Positions 24,001 to 35,799 of a stretch of DNA of 64,000 nucleotides are shown in pieces. The position numbers and the translations under genes were made by a program. How positions within the stretch are numbered: position 1 is the first letter of the stretch; each line of letters starts with the position of its first letter. Source of the stretch: Sphagnum compactum (lineage: Eukaryota; Bryophyta; Sphagnopsida; Sphagnales); the NCBI GenBank assembly GCA_965153455.1, contig OZ234502.1, positions 2,583,267 to 2,647,266 on the forward strand, given 5' to 3'. The notes below the pieces were generated by a model, which worked only from the letters and a program-made list of their open reading frames with translations, searched no databases and was not told where the DNA came from.

Positions 24001-26985
24001 TGGGAAGATCTGACAACTCTCTGAACTTTCAGACAAGCCCAAAACACAATGTCAAATTATCAGTGCCAATCTCTTGTAAGAGAACCTTTTCAGAGCTTTT
24101 GGCCCGTCTGTGTTGAGCTCCAGCCACCATGGCAGCAACTGTTGCTTCAGTATCCTCTGCCTCGGCTTTCTCAATCACAGCACCCCTTTTCTTCATGAAG
24201 AACGTCACAAGAGCACCTAGGGCAATTTTGGTTTCTCTGGCATCTGGTGGATTTGCCTCGTTGGGTGAGAGTGTATTATTTGGAGGGAGGCTTGATTCTA
24301 CACTATCAGCAGCATGATCTGAAGATGAGGATGCCACAGGTTTTTCAGTTGCTGGTTCTTCAGGCTCAGACTCAGACTCCGCCAGCTCAGTAGAGTTGCC
24401 AACCTCCTTATTATGAATGATTCCAACAGCTGGTAACTTGATGGAAGGAAACAGACGGAGAATTGTTGTCAAGTCTAGTGAGGAGGCAGCAAAGTGGTCC
24501 ATGGCAGCAGAGTACTCCTTTTCATCAAATAAATATTGACCATACCTGTGTTCCAAACAACATACCATTCATCAGAAACAAACCTGTCTTTGCTTTGTTT
24601 TAGAGCTGAATTGTCCAAAAACTTGCTAGAAGAATCACAGGAAATATTGTACTCAAACCACTCCTCTGTTCTAATATCTTAATATATGTGCAAGGTCTCC
24701 CTCTAACATCAGAAACTCCCTCCAAGCTCTCTTCATCATTCTACAACATGTTCCCTGTTTAAAACTCTTACAAGACTTGGAATTGGGGAGAGTGCAAAAC
24801 CGTATATGGATGGCATCTTCTTTAGCCGCTCGAAGTGCTGCATCCTCAGGCGGCAGTAGTTTACATAGTGCAAGGGCATCATTATAGTTCCCTGATGCAG
24901 CCAGTTGGACCACCTGGCAAGTAGCAGCAGCATGCTCTTGACTGAGAAGAAATCAATCATATATGCACATTGTATTTTTTCCTCAAAAACGAAAGTTGCA
25001 GCAGAAAGTGCTCCAAGCATGTGCTATGCAGCAGGGTTTTGAAGACAATTGCCTAACATAAGTCCAAACCAAATTGCGAGAAACGTGCAAACACAAAATG
25101 AACCAACCAGAGATATACATGTTCCATATACCTGCACCCCAATGGGAACTGGCAGGAGGCGATAGACAGAGTGGGTGGTAGCAGCCACTAGGCCTGCATC
25201 AGTTGCAAGCAACAACTCCACCTCCCGAAGTGGAAGTGTTTGAACCAACCCATATGGCGGTCTCAGAGACCGCACCTACACCCCCAATTGCCCACAGTAT
25301 ATTTATTCTCTATGAGAAATTCAACTCCTAGCTACGGTAATGATTCGCAAAAGACAGCCTACACAAAAGAAAAAGTGACCAATTTTCAGCATGAACTGAC
25401 TGACCTCAATGAAGCATGACAAGCGTGCAAGAGCATAAGGTGCTAGAGAAAAAAACTAGACAATTTTCAGTATGAAATGGACCTCAATACTGACCTCAAT
25501 GAAGCGTGATAAGCGTGCAAGGGTGTAAGGTGCATAGATGACAATGCCACCAGGTGCCTCTGACCAGCTCAAGTTTCCTTCATTTGAATGTGTCAACTTT
25601 CCATTGTGATCAACAAACACTCCAATGTTGTCCTGCAGCGGCAGGAGCATTTACTTACTTTCTGTCTGTCATGTTCGCAATTTCATTTCTACATCAATCT
25701 ACACACAATGCATCATCAATGCAGCAGCCCAGAAAATACAGAAAACATAAGGGAAGAAGAAGATATTCATAGCTGTGGAATTGCAGCAAACCTTTCCTAA
25801 AAGAAGCTCATCGTTGTTGAGTGAAACCACGAGAGGTGCAGCGAATCGCCCACAAGGGAATACATCCACAGTTGCACCTGTCACTGTGTTCATGATCACG
25901 TATTCACGCCTGATTCCCAAACACAGTGACTCTCCACACCATGCCATGGACTTCACAACATCCAGAACTGGCAGCTCCTTCACCTCTGTGAAATCCCTGC
26001 TCCCTGAAAAAATGGCACCCAAAGTTCGGAGAAAAAAAATTCAGAAAAAGAGACAACAAAACCCATTGCTTGCCACTGCACAATTTTGGTCACAATCAGG
26101 ACGCTCAACAGCCAGCAGCTGCCACTGCTGGGAGGATTTTTCACAACAAACCCAACAAGAAGCACTTCACTCCTGCAACAACTGCAGCTGTCAGATTCCT
26201 GCTTTTGCAAAGCTGATCTGCAGTTGCCCAACCCTCTTAGAAGAGGGAAACTGCCCCAATGCCAGTGACAATGGAATTGCCCTTTGCATTGGAAAAGAAG
26301 CAGATCCTTCTGCAGATCTTTGTGCATGCTTTGATTGAGGATGATGCCAATTGCAATCTGTGAATGGAAGCAGATGCGTTGCTCCATATGCAAATCAGAG
26401 AAGCAATGGAGAAGGAGAGCGAGAGATGGAAAGCTCAAGAAGAAGAAGTAATGGAAGAAAGACTGGAGATGGGTGGGTGTAGGGTTTACCATCGTAGCGG
26501 TAGAGAAACAAGCGTTTTGCTTTAGCAACGCACAGCATCCCTCGTTCCTCGTCCCACGCATAGATGGATGCGCCTTTGCTCTTGGTCAGGTGAGCAACGA
26601 CATCGAAGTCCGGCAACGTGTGCACAAACACGGCATCCGACAAGGAGATGAGCAAGCTCCGCGACTGCAACACGTCCATCGCTACCACCGCCTTCTTGGA
26701 AAACCCTATCCTGGTGTCTCGCAGCACGTACAAAGACTGGCGCGAAGAAGAAGGCTTGAGCGTGAGCTGCTGCTGCTCATGCTCTTTCTCCTTCTCCTCC
26801 TCCTCGCCCTGCTGCCGCGAGTAGCCGTAGTCGCCGCCGTCGTCGAGGAGAGAATCGGGAGCATAGATGCGTAACGACCCATCCATGCATCCCACCAGCA
26901 ATCGAGGACCCCATAGCCCGATGCTCTCGATCTTCACCTTGCTATCCTTGATAATCTGCACCGCATCAAATGCATTGTGCACCAT
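21034..26985 (-). CDS. VPS39: VPS39/VAM6 homologue, HOPS/CORVET-type vacuolar tethering subunit (13 exons, complete)
   Basis: Exons, in transcription order: 26985-26490, 26003-25792, 25632-25495, 25275-25132, 24913-24801, 24545-24086, 23684-23337, 23137-22910, 22546-22307, 22198-21901, 21752-21544, 21444-21346, 21210-21034 (TAA). Every join keeps frame with GT-AG borders and gives 1053 aa; from memory the Arabidopsis protein is about 1000 aa. The start MVHNAFDAVQ matches the plant family start and has A at -3 and G at +4. Residues 1 to about 330 form the CNH (citron homology) propeller, the middle is clathrin-heavy-chain-like alpha-solenoid, and the C-terminus has a RING-like zinc-binding pattern (C1016, C1019, H1038, C1041). 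In the family this subunit tethers membranes for late endosome-vacuole fusion and binds a Rab7-type GTPase. An acidic low-complexity insert (GEEEEKEKEHEQQQ) lies in the propeller. The gene shares its upstream region with HBS1. The exon-9 to exon-10 and exon-10 to exon-11 borders were chosen by similarity to the family and are the least certain. Confidence 0.95.
25381..25538. repeat. Tandem duplication across the VPS39 exon-3 donor
   Basis: Two diverged copies lie side by side, at about 25381-25447 and 25462-25538. Each holds the last roughly 38 nt of exon 3, a GAG|GTCAGT donor (minus strand) and about 20 nt of intron. The copy nearer the start of transcription (donor after 25495) gives the family-like reading frame. 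The second copy (donor after 25405) lies inside intron 3 and is preceded by a good acceptor-like TTTTTTTCTCTAG ending at 25443. Confidence 0.85.
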
Positions 26986-27424
26986 GTTCCCGATCAATGA
27001 TCCTCTCGCGCGCGCTGTTTAGGGTTCTCTCCTAACACTCTTCGGTTGCTCCAAAGCTCCTTGACCCACTTCTGCAACAACGCTTCTCTCTAGAGAGATT
27101 CAAGGATGCTCCAGCAAGCATCCACGAGATCATTTACCAGGAATCTGTAGCAGGAATCTAGGGTACACTTGTTTGATCTTCATAGTTTCTTCTCTTGTCT
27201 CCTCCTCTCTTCTGGTTCTCTTCAGGGTTTCTCGGGATTGCGTTAGGGTTTGTGGTCGTTTCCTTCGCTTTCTTTCTTTCTCTCTACTTCTGCGGGTGGC
27301 GTAGATAGGAAAGAGCTTCTTCTTGCCCTCCTCCTTCTTCTTCTTCTTCTTCTTCTGTTCTGGATTCCTTCCTGCGACAAGTAGAAGCTGTGTTGTTGGA
27401 GCGGATGCTGTGAGTGCGGCCCTC
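26986..27424. promoter_or_regulatory. Divergent promoter shared by VPS39 and HBS1
   Basis: Only 439 bp separate the two start codons, so both promoters and both 5' UTRs must lie here. Telo-box-like TAGGGTT motifs are visible at about 27018-27024 and 27246-27253; such motifs are common upstream of plant translation-related genes. A (CTT)n pyrimidine tract at about 27330-27355 probably lies in the HBS1 5' UTR. No clear TATA box was seen on either strand, which fits a broad housekeeping promoter. Transcription start sites are not determined. Confidence 0.75.
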
Positions 27425-28361
27425 ATGCCTCGCAAGTGGAGGAAGGCGGCCTTTGAAGACGACGACGACGTATATGGGGACTACGACGATGACTACGAGT
27501 ATGAAGAGGAGGAGTATGGCGATGACCAAGAAGCAACTTCCACCTCCGGTACTCTCTCTTCCCATGCACCCACCCACAAAGTCTGTCTGCATCGGCTGAA
27601 TTTCTCTTCTTATGCTGCTGCTGACAATCCCTCCATCGGTTTCGAGGTTCTGCAGCAGCTCTAGAATTTTCTTGTGCTTGCTGCACGACACCCGGTTTCT
27701 GTCTGGATACTGATGAATGAGCTTCTTCTTCTCCTTGAGAATACAATTCAGGGTGGGATTTTTTTGGCCAAGAGTGTTTGTTTTCGTGGGAAGGAAAATC
27801 ACAAGCTTCAGTCAGGACTGTTGCTGCTGTGCAAAAGGGGTTGACAGTTATGTGCAATCAGATTGTGACATGGAGCTTTGTGAAACTTTGTTGTTGTCAT
27901 CGTCATCCATGTCTTCTTCTTGCTGGCTTGGACTGCACCCCAAGTTTGATAATGATGCCTTGATGCCCTAGTTTGTTCATCTCAGAATCTCTAAGGACAC
28001 ATGCAGTGGAGCAGCAGCAGCAGCAGCAAGTAGTGGCAGGCCATACTGATGATGCAAGAGGAGTGGCAGATGTGTGGCGATGCTCAGTTTGTACATATGA
28101 TAATGCTGTGGATTTGCAATCATGTGACATCTGTGGAGTTGCACGCCACAACCCAGCTGATTTCTTGCCAACCAGCAAGAAAGCTTCAGGTACGAAAAAC
28201 ACACTTCAATTCCCACATCTTCAGTTCCTGGTTGTGGTGAACCTCAATTTGCTTGCTTGGTGATTGTTGGCAACTCTGTCTTCAGCTCATGTCAGTGGAA
28301 GCAAGCATTTGAGCTGGAGTGAGCTGGTTCACAGGACTTTGATTCCATGGATTGTCCAAAG

Positions 28362-28401
<40 letters not shown>

Positions 28402-31400
28402 TATCTCCACAATGAATGTTGTGACAATAAGTATCTCTGGGTTTGTGGATTGAGATCAAACGTCTGCAAACTTCTTTGAGGTTTCTCTTCTTCTGAAATC
28501 TTATTAGCTCTGATCTTGTGTCCAGAAGTTTTTTCTCGAGTTGTTCTTAGTAAGTAAGAAGGGAAGGTGTGCTGATGATGTGTTCGTTTCCAATATCCTT
28601 CATTTCTCAAACTTCATGTCCATGTGTCTTGGATCCAATATCAGGAGGATAAGGCTGGTATGTACCAAAAGTCAATACCAGACCCACCCACACTGGTTTT
28701 GACTGCGCTTGTTGTTGTGATACCTTCAAATCGTCATTGTGGAGATAATTTCTGTTCAATTTCATATATGTTGTACAATTATTAAATGGTTTCTCTTAGA
28801 GTTTCTCAGATTTTAACAAGAACCCAAGTTTCAAAAGGCATAAAACAATGACCTTTTTCCCCCAAGTGTTGGAAGCCAGGAGGACACATGAGGATTTTCA
28901 CATCATTGTTCTCATGTCTGGTTTTGGTTTGGCCAGAAAGGACATAACAGTCATTTCTTCAAAGTATTACAGTGCATTTGTCTTTGCAACCTGGATGGAT
29001 ATATTGGTATGTATGTGATTAGTTTTACTCATGTGGACCACTGGGGTGCCCACTGCCTGGAACTCATGAAGTCAGTGCAGATCTGTATGGTAGTAACCAT
29101 CACTGTAGGTGCATGTGTCTGCCACTGTTGTTCATACCCTCCTTGGTTTTCTTCACTCTTTTCTCTCTGTTTTCTAGAGTTGTGTCTCCTTGCTTTCCAC
29201 AGGAGCCATAGCTTTAGAACAGTGCTTTATGGTGGGTATGGTTGCTTGGTTAGGTTACAAAATGGATATATATTTCAACTTCCTCAATCTGCAAGGAGAT
29301 GGTATATTTCAGATCATTTCTGTGATTGCCTTGTTCTGCAGCAAGAGAATGATGTGATGGGGCTCCAGGTATATGATGAACTCCTGAAATGGGGTCCATC
29401 ACTAAGGGTTTATAATGGGTTTTAAAACGCAAAACAAGATTGCCTGCATGGGATTGTAGGCCGTGTTGTTCTTTTCGGTGATTGATGGGATTTGGCCATG
29501 TCTTCCACGGATTGCTGAAACACAAATGATAGAGATGATGGGCCCCTGTGAAGCACTTCTTTGGGTAGCCTTGTGGCACACTTAATCAATGGCAGACCAA
29601 CTTTGCAGAAGACCTGGCCAAGTCTTGGATCTCTCGTTAAGGAAAATGACACTGATGATATGGTTGTCCCTGCAGCCAAACATCAATCTAAACCTGTGGC
29701 ACCACCCTCAGCACTTGCAAGAGCTCTCTTCTCCTCATTGCCACACTCAAAGGTGAAAGAGGCAAGGCCTTTTCTTCAATTTAGAGGCGATCATGCTACA
29801 GGAAGCAGGCTTAAAGATGGTGGTCCACTTGGCAGCCATTCTCTGTTCTCTTGGTCTCCACCCCTCTCCATGTCCAGAGATTCTGGAATAGGTCAGAACA
29901 CCAGAGCATTCACCACAGGTTTAATGAGCTTCCCGATGTTAGCATCGTATTTGCCACCACCACAGTGATTTACAATAGTGTAACATCCTGGAGAATCCCA
30001 AGTATTCACTGTCTTGTTTCCCTTCTCTACTGGCACATACTTTAAGAGAAAAAATGGTCTTCAAGCTCTGCCAAATTGTTTGCCACATGAACTATGTTAA
30101 GTAACTAAGTTATTTTCCACGTTGCAAGAGGTGGAAGGTTTTTCAGCTAGGGCTCTGTCCATGTGTTTTGCTCAAAGATGACATGCTCCCTGGGCTATTC
30201 GGTGATGCCTCAGGTTTAGATTTATGTTTGGCTGCATCACCTAAACATCACCTAAACCCTAACCCTGGCCTATTGTGTGATGCAGAATCTGATCAGCTAC
30301 TTTTTGGGTGCAATATTTCTTGTTTCAATGAGTTTCTGGAATCTAGAATTATGGAATCATTGGGCATTTGTGTGGCTGACCAACAAGTTCTGACTGCCTG
30401 TTACCTGCAGTACCTTTCCAATTTGACACACCATCTCCAGATGACAAAGTGTTGGGATCCCAGTCTGGCATGAGGGGCTCTGCAAGTAAGTATCTCCTCC
30501 TCACCATGTTCTCTATCCCCATTGTGATGCTTCTTCACATGGTAGCTGGTGTAGTTCTTGGGTGGGAGATATATATTGGCAGTTGTGATGCATCTCAAAT
30601 TTTCTTGTGAGCTCAATGCTATATATGATGTCTTAGATTTATCCTTATCAAATTTGCTGGTGGAAACCAGCTTTCATATTGGTCCAAACCAGTGTGATGT
30701 AATGACATCCGATTTGTGTCAGCAGAAGGAAACTCCAATCCAGCCAATGTCTCAAAGACTGCTGCAGTCAGTGTGTCAAAGAGTGTCCCAGCTAGCAAAA
30801 AGACAGCAATGACACAAACTATGGTGACCACCAGCAGCAGTAAACATGAGGGGATCACAGAGGGTCATGGGAAACGTACCATGCAGAATGGGAGTTCAGC
30901 AGACTCCAGGAAGGACGTTAACCTCGTGGAGTCCATGAGATCAGTGACTCTGGATGGTGATCATAAGGACCAACAAAAGGGCAGAGAGTTAAATGAGGCC
31001 CCCCAAGTTGCTGTGAAGAGAATGCCAGTGGACATGTATGTACCCGAAGCTTGGATGCTCCCAGAAGCTAAGAAACAGAAGAAACAGCTGCTTCATCTCA
31101 TTGTGGTAACCTTCAGTCCATTCCAATGGGGTTTGTTGGTGGAGGAGGGTGACTGAGGTTGGATCAGATGTCAAATTGTCAGCTGCTTGCTTCTGCATGG
31201 TTTTGAAACTTCATGCAATGGGGAATATGGTGATGCTGCCAGTTTGTTTGATCTCTGTGTTGTGAACAGTGGAAAGCTTTTGAGTACCTATGATTGTGTT
31301 TTGTGATTGTCATGGTCACAAGACCAACACTGCAGTTAGATGTAGCTATTAGAGACTGTGAGTAAGATTGCAGGATGTTGCTGATTACATGACTTTGTGC

Positions 31401-33415
31401 AGGTAGGGCATGTGGATGCAGGGAAATCTACACTCATGGGCCACATTCTACATCTGCTAGGCCGTATCTCGCAGAAGGACATGCATAAGAATGAAAGAGA
31501 GTCAAAGCAACAGGTGCAGTTTTTGCACATATTCATCACAATCCTTCTTGTCATCTACATTCAGAGGACACACTGTGACATTGTATTCATATGGGTACTG
31601 AGCCTCACTCTGTCGCATGTCTACACACCATTGTTCTTTGACAGGGAAAAGGATCATTTGCATATGCTTGGGTCCTAGATGAGGGAAGTGAAGAAAGGGC
31701 ACGAGGTGTGACAATGACCATTGCAGTTGCCCATTTTGAAACTCCAAAACTGCGGGTTGTGCTATTGGATGCCCCAGGCCACAAGGACTTTGTGCCCAAC
31801 ATGATTTCTGGAGCATCTCAAGCAGACGCAGCTATTCTGGTTGTAGATGCATCAACAGGAGCATTTGAAGCAGGCTTGGAGGGGGAAGGCCAAGGAGGCG
31901 GCCAAACAAGGGAGCATGCACAATTGGTGCGCAGCCTTGGTGTGGAGCAGCTGGTGGTTGCAGTAAACAAATTGGACATAGTTGGGTATTCCAAGGAGCG
32001 CTTTGATTTTATCAAGAGCACATTGCAGCCCTTCTTGAAGCATTGTGGTTTCAAAGATGCTGCTGTGCAGTGGGTTCCTGTTAGTGCTACAGATGGCCAA
32101 AATCTGACCTCTGCACCCACAGAGGAGGCTTTCAGAACATGGTTAGAATCTGTGTCCATTCTTTCCATTGATGCAGGTTTGCAGGTTACATGAGACATTG
32201 TACTGCAGCTGTAGAAAGAAATGCAGGTTACCAAAACCATTGCACCACAATTGGCAGGTATGCAGGAGCAAACCTAATGGAGTCAGTGGACATGTTGGAG
32301 CCACCTGTGAGGCTGACAGCAAGGCCTTTGCGGCTTGTGATTGCAGAGGTGATGAGGACACGCTCACTTGGCCCAGCTGCCTTGGCTGGCAAGCTTGAGA
32401 GTGGCGCCATTCGGATTGGCTCCAAGGTTGGGTATCCTAAACCCTAAACCCTTGCAGACTTTTGCATAAAGTTGATTCATGAAGGCATTTCTGTTTCAAC
32501 TTCATTGATACTTGGCTCTCAAGTCAGGCATAATTGTGGTTTGTCAGTGCTTCCATATGGGTGTGTGAAAAAAAATTCATTTGGATTTTTTGATAGGTTC
32601 GAGTGATGCCATCAGGAGAAATTGCAACCATAAAGGCGATTGAGCAGGAAGGAAAACCATTAACAGTTGCAATGGCTGGAGATGGAGTAGACATTGGACT
32701 CACAGGTGTAGAGGCTGGAATGCTGTCTCCTGGCGGGGTTCTATGTCATCCAGACTTTCCCATTCCCGTTGCTTCTAGGTTTGAAGTTCGAGTGCTCACG
32801 TTAGGAATCACAATTCCCATTCTTCCTGGCTCACAGGTTTGTTGTTTATGGATCTCCTCTCCTATATCTTGGCACTTGACTAGAATGCATAGATACAGGA
32901 GATAGATAGATACATCCCTCATGGTTTTGCCCTTTCAGACATGTGTACTGTAGTGTGTCTGTCAATCATGAAGCTGACATTGTATGGTTGAAATTATGAG
33001 CAGGTTGTGTTTCATGCACATCATGTGCGAAGACCAGCAAGAATATCTCAGCTTATTTCACTGCTTGACCCTAAGACAGGTGGAATAATCCGGCAACGAC
33101 CTCGCCATCTCACTGCTAATCAGAGTGCTGTTATTGAGGTTGATCCTTCCCTCTCCAGTTCTATTGCATTGTTCTCTTGTAAGTTATAAGTTCATGGAGA
33201 ACGGGCAATGTTATACAGTGGAGAAAATTGAATAATCGGTTCCATGTCAGGTCTGACAAAAGGCATGGTGGGGGCTTTGTTTGCAGGTTGTGCCTGATGA
33301 ACTTGTGTGCATTGAAGAGTACGCTGACTTTAGGGGATTAGGGCGAGTAGCACTGAGGGATGGTGGAAAGACAATTGCTGTAGGTATTATTGTGCACATC
33401 ATTTCAATGAAATAG
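27425..33415 (+). CDS. HBS1: HBS1-family translational GTPase (ribosome rescue), complete; candidate HBS1/SKI7 locus
   Basis: Constitutive exons: 27425-27548, 28007-28189, 30411-30485, 30723-31105, 31403-31513, 31645-32141, 32258-32426, 32597-32836, 33004-33138, 33287-33415 (TAG). All joins keep frame with GT-AG borders and give 681 aa; from memory the Arabidopsis protein is 667 aa. The start [10 protein letters not shown] and an acidic Asp/Glu/Tyr-rich N-terminus are followed by a RanBP2-type zinc finger (W65, C67, C70, C81, C84), a linker with FDTPSPDD, and an EF-1alpha-like GTPase: P-loop GHVDAGKST at about 257-265, DAPGHKD at 334-340, NKLD at 400-403, then beta-barrel domains. In the family HBS1 pairs with Dom34/Pelota to split stalled ribosomes in no-go and non-stop decay. 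The last exon ends in a short tail much like the family's. An optional 243-nt exon at 29676-29918 is listed separately. All G-domain motifs are present, so the gene appears active. Confidence 0.95.
28362..28394 (+). repeat. (CT)n microsatellite in the long HBS1 intron
   Basis: An uninterrupted CT dinucleotide run lies in the intron after the zinc-finger exon, upstream of the candidate cassette exon. Its pyrimidine-rich transcript could bind splicing factors; this is speculative. Confidence 0.9.
29676..29918 (+). CDS. Candidate SKI7-type cassette exon of HBS1
   Basis: The acceptor is GTTGTCCCTGCAG|CC and the donor is ACCACAG|GTTTAA. The exon is exactly 243 nt (81 codons) and enters and leaves in phase 1. 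That is the phase of the junction between the zinc-finger exon (ends 28189) and the FDTPSPDD exon (starts 30411), so it can be included or skipped without frame change. It encodes a basic, serine-rich segment with the short helix-like motif [10 protein letters not shown] followed by KVKEARPF. It is known that vertebrate and plant HBS1 loci make a SKI7 isoform by alternative splicing, and SKI7 links the cytoplasmic exosome to the SKI complex. That this exon is the SKI7 part is my inference from place, phase and motif. Confidence 0.6.
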
Positions 33416-35450
33416 AATCATGACATTGGGTTTTTTGTTTATAACCATCAGTTGTCATCTCATGTCTGTTTCACATTGGAACAGCTGAGCAGGGCAAAAA
33501 TCTAGATTGGGTTGTGAGGATCATGTTGTCATGTGTACCACAGAATGATCTAGCTAGAGTATTTTTGCATTGAGGAAGCCAGTCAAATGTGCTTTTGTTC
33601 AAACTTTTTTACACTTTGATTGAGCATGAAACAGAATTCAAGTTTTGGGTCTCCTCTGTTCTGTTTAGCTGTTCTGTTCTGTTTTATTTCACTGTTGGTG
33701 CTATGTAGATTTGTGGATCAATAATAGCTCTGATTTTTTAGCCACAAATGAGAGTGATGGTCTAGACATGAGGGTTTGGTGGTGCTAAGAAACCTGTTTT
33801 TTCCTGTGCTTGAGTCTAATACAGGGACTTTATCAATCATGCAAGCTTGTAGAAGGTGGACAATAATGAACTTTGAATAAGGCACTTCAGAACTAAGGAT
33901 GCAGATTTTGGTACACATTGTCTGTATGAAATTTTGGGCAGATTTGTTAGATTACTTATCTAGACCCAGTGTCAGGAGCTGATGAAAGCAGTGGGGTGGC
34001 ATGGCAGTTAGTCACTGCTGTCCGGTGGTCTGATATACTTTGTGAGTGACATGCAAGGTGATTTTCACAATGGTTCATTCAATATGTTGTACTTCATTGA
34101 ACAATTGTAGAAAACATGGATAGTAGAGTTTGGTGGTAGCTGGGTGGTGCAGATATTGAAAGAACTCCAAAAAGATGATGAGACCAACAAAGGGCAGGGG
34201 CTCCAACACCAATCAAGAGAAGCAGCCTGCTTGCATTTTGCTACTTTAAGCTTGTCGTCAGCATCTCTTTGTTTTATGACCATGTGCACATGTTTGTTTT
34301 GTTGACATTGGGTGTGATGAAGTTCCACAGATTGACAGTGAAATATGAGTCAAAGAGTGCTTAATTGTTTTCCTCCGGTTTGCACATTGGAAAAGAACTC
34401 TATCTGTTTCTGAAGGAGATGCAAATGGTGAGGAGAAAGTTGCGTGTTGTCTCCTGAAAATCCAACCTTCAGGAGTATTCTATGTACTAGAGAACGTGTC
34501 TCCATGAGCGCATTCTGCCTCCTAGTGAGTCACTAAAGTAAGTAAAGTAGGCTGAGCCATGTGTCTGAATCAGAGACAGAATGTGTCCATAGGGGCAAGT
34601 TCCCTGGGGACCATAGGTAGGTCGTAAACTAGCTTAAGTATGTCCTAAAGTAGCATAGGTAGGCTTTAAACTATCACTAGTTAGGAAATGGCAAAATCAG
34701 CCATTGAAGACTGAGCAAGATAGAGGAATTTCAATCACACACAACACACTTGCTTGGTGTAAAAGTGTGACCTAAAGTGCTGTGGAAAGAAACTAAGAGG
34801 GGATTGTGGATTAGGGTTTACCAAAGGGATGCATCACAATTCGGCAAAAGTGATGTGATGGGGTTGTCATTTTTCTCAAAAGGGAACGTAATGAGACCAA
34901 CTGCCAGTAAATGGACGACAGAGTGTGTGAGGTTGCATTTGTTTTTGTATTGGTGATTTGTTTGATGCAGGTGAATAAGGTGCTGTTTTTAGCATTTAGC
35001 CTAAATGCAGAAGTGCAGGAGGATGAGACCATGTTGATGGAATTATCTGCAAGCACCTGAACTGTTTATGGTTGTGAGTGTTGCTGTGTGCAAATAAAAG
35101 GGCAAGGCTCAAGAGCTTGGAAGGGCACTTGAACTCAGGGAGTGTGGTGTTTCATATTGTCATTAGAAATTTTTGATATGCAATGTGCCTTTCAGCATGT
35201 GTTTTAGACTTGTAGTTGCCAAACATTTCCTCTCAGCAGTTGTTTATGCAGTGCAAAGGAGACATGAAGGTCTGTAGACCAATGATCTTGTGATGTTGCA
35301 CAATATGAATGCAATGTATGTGTTACAAGTAGTTGCAGTCTGAGTTACCATGATAATGCGATGTTTATTTCACTGAGCTGTAAATTGTAAGTCAGGAGAG
35401 CTATGTTGAGAGTGAGGGGAGAGATGGACGAAACTTGACAAAAATCAAGG
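33416..35450 (+). other. HBS1 3' UTR and downstream intergenic DNA
   Basis: No coding potential was recognised after the HBS1 stop. The composition stays moderate in AT to about 35.3 kb, so part of this may be a long 3' UTR. A repeat at 34605-34775 recurs near 41 kb (listed separately). No polyadenylation site can be assigned with confidence. Confidence 0.4.
34605..34775 (+). repeat. Dispersed repeat R2, copy 1
   Basis: Blocks TAAACTAGCTTAAGTA, CAGCCATTGAAGACTGAGCA and CACACTTGCTTGGTGTA recur at 41045-41165 and 41272-41365 in the same orientation. Confidence 0.55.
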
Positions 35451-35454
35451 GTCT

Positions 35455-35790
35455 GGTTCAATTGCATACCTATCCTCAAAATTGCTAGTGTGACAACTTC
35501 ATACAAATACTGTGAGGTGCATAGAAGCTTGAAGTGCAGAGGCGAAGTGTCATTGCAAGAGTTTAGATGTGTGATGTTGCCGCTATTGAAAGATTCAAGC
35601 CAAGTATTTGTGTGACTATTTTGTATTGAATAGAGTTTCATCTTCAACTTTCAGAACTCGAATGTATGAAAGGTTGTTGCATTCACTTGTTGATGCTTGA
35701 GTTGACAAGCATGTGAAAGTTGTTATATGTGCGAAACCCACACTTTGTGAAGTGTATTGTGCAAGGGAAGTGGTTTTGAGTACCTTGAAT
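35455..35790 (+). repeat. Dispersed direct repeat R1, left copy
   Basis: About 330 bp that recurs at 40697-41025. Shared blocks include GAAAGATTCAAG, TTGTATT(G/A)(A/G)AT, TGCATTCACTTGTTGA and TTGACAAGCATG. TTGGTATCATCATAG follows directly, faintly like a tRNA-Met primer-binding site, so an LTR origin is possible but unproven. Confidence 0.6.
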
Positions 35791-35799
35791 TCTTGGTAT

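Noticed and set aside
26473-26874. 133-residue plus-strand frame
   Set aside because: It is antisense to VPS39 exon 1, whose minus-strand frame is clearly conserved.
30239-30262. Telomere-like CCTAAACCCTAACCCT in an HBS1 intron
   Set aside because: Only about two units are present, too few for an interstitial telomere track.
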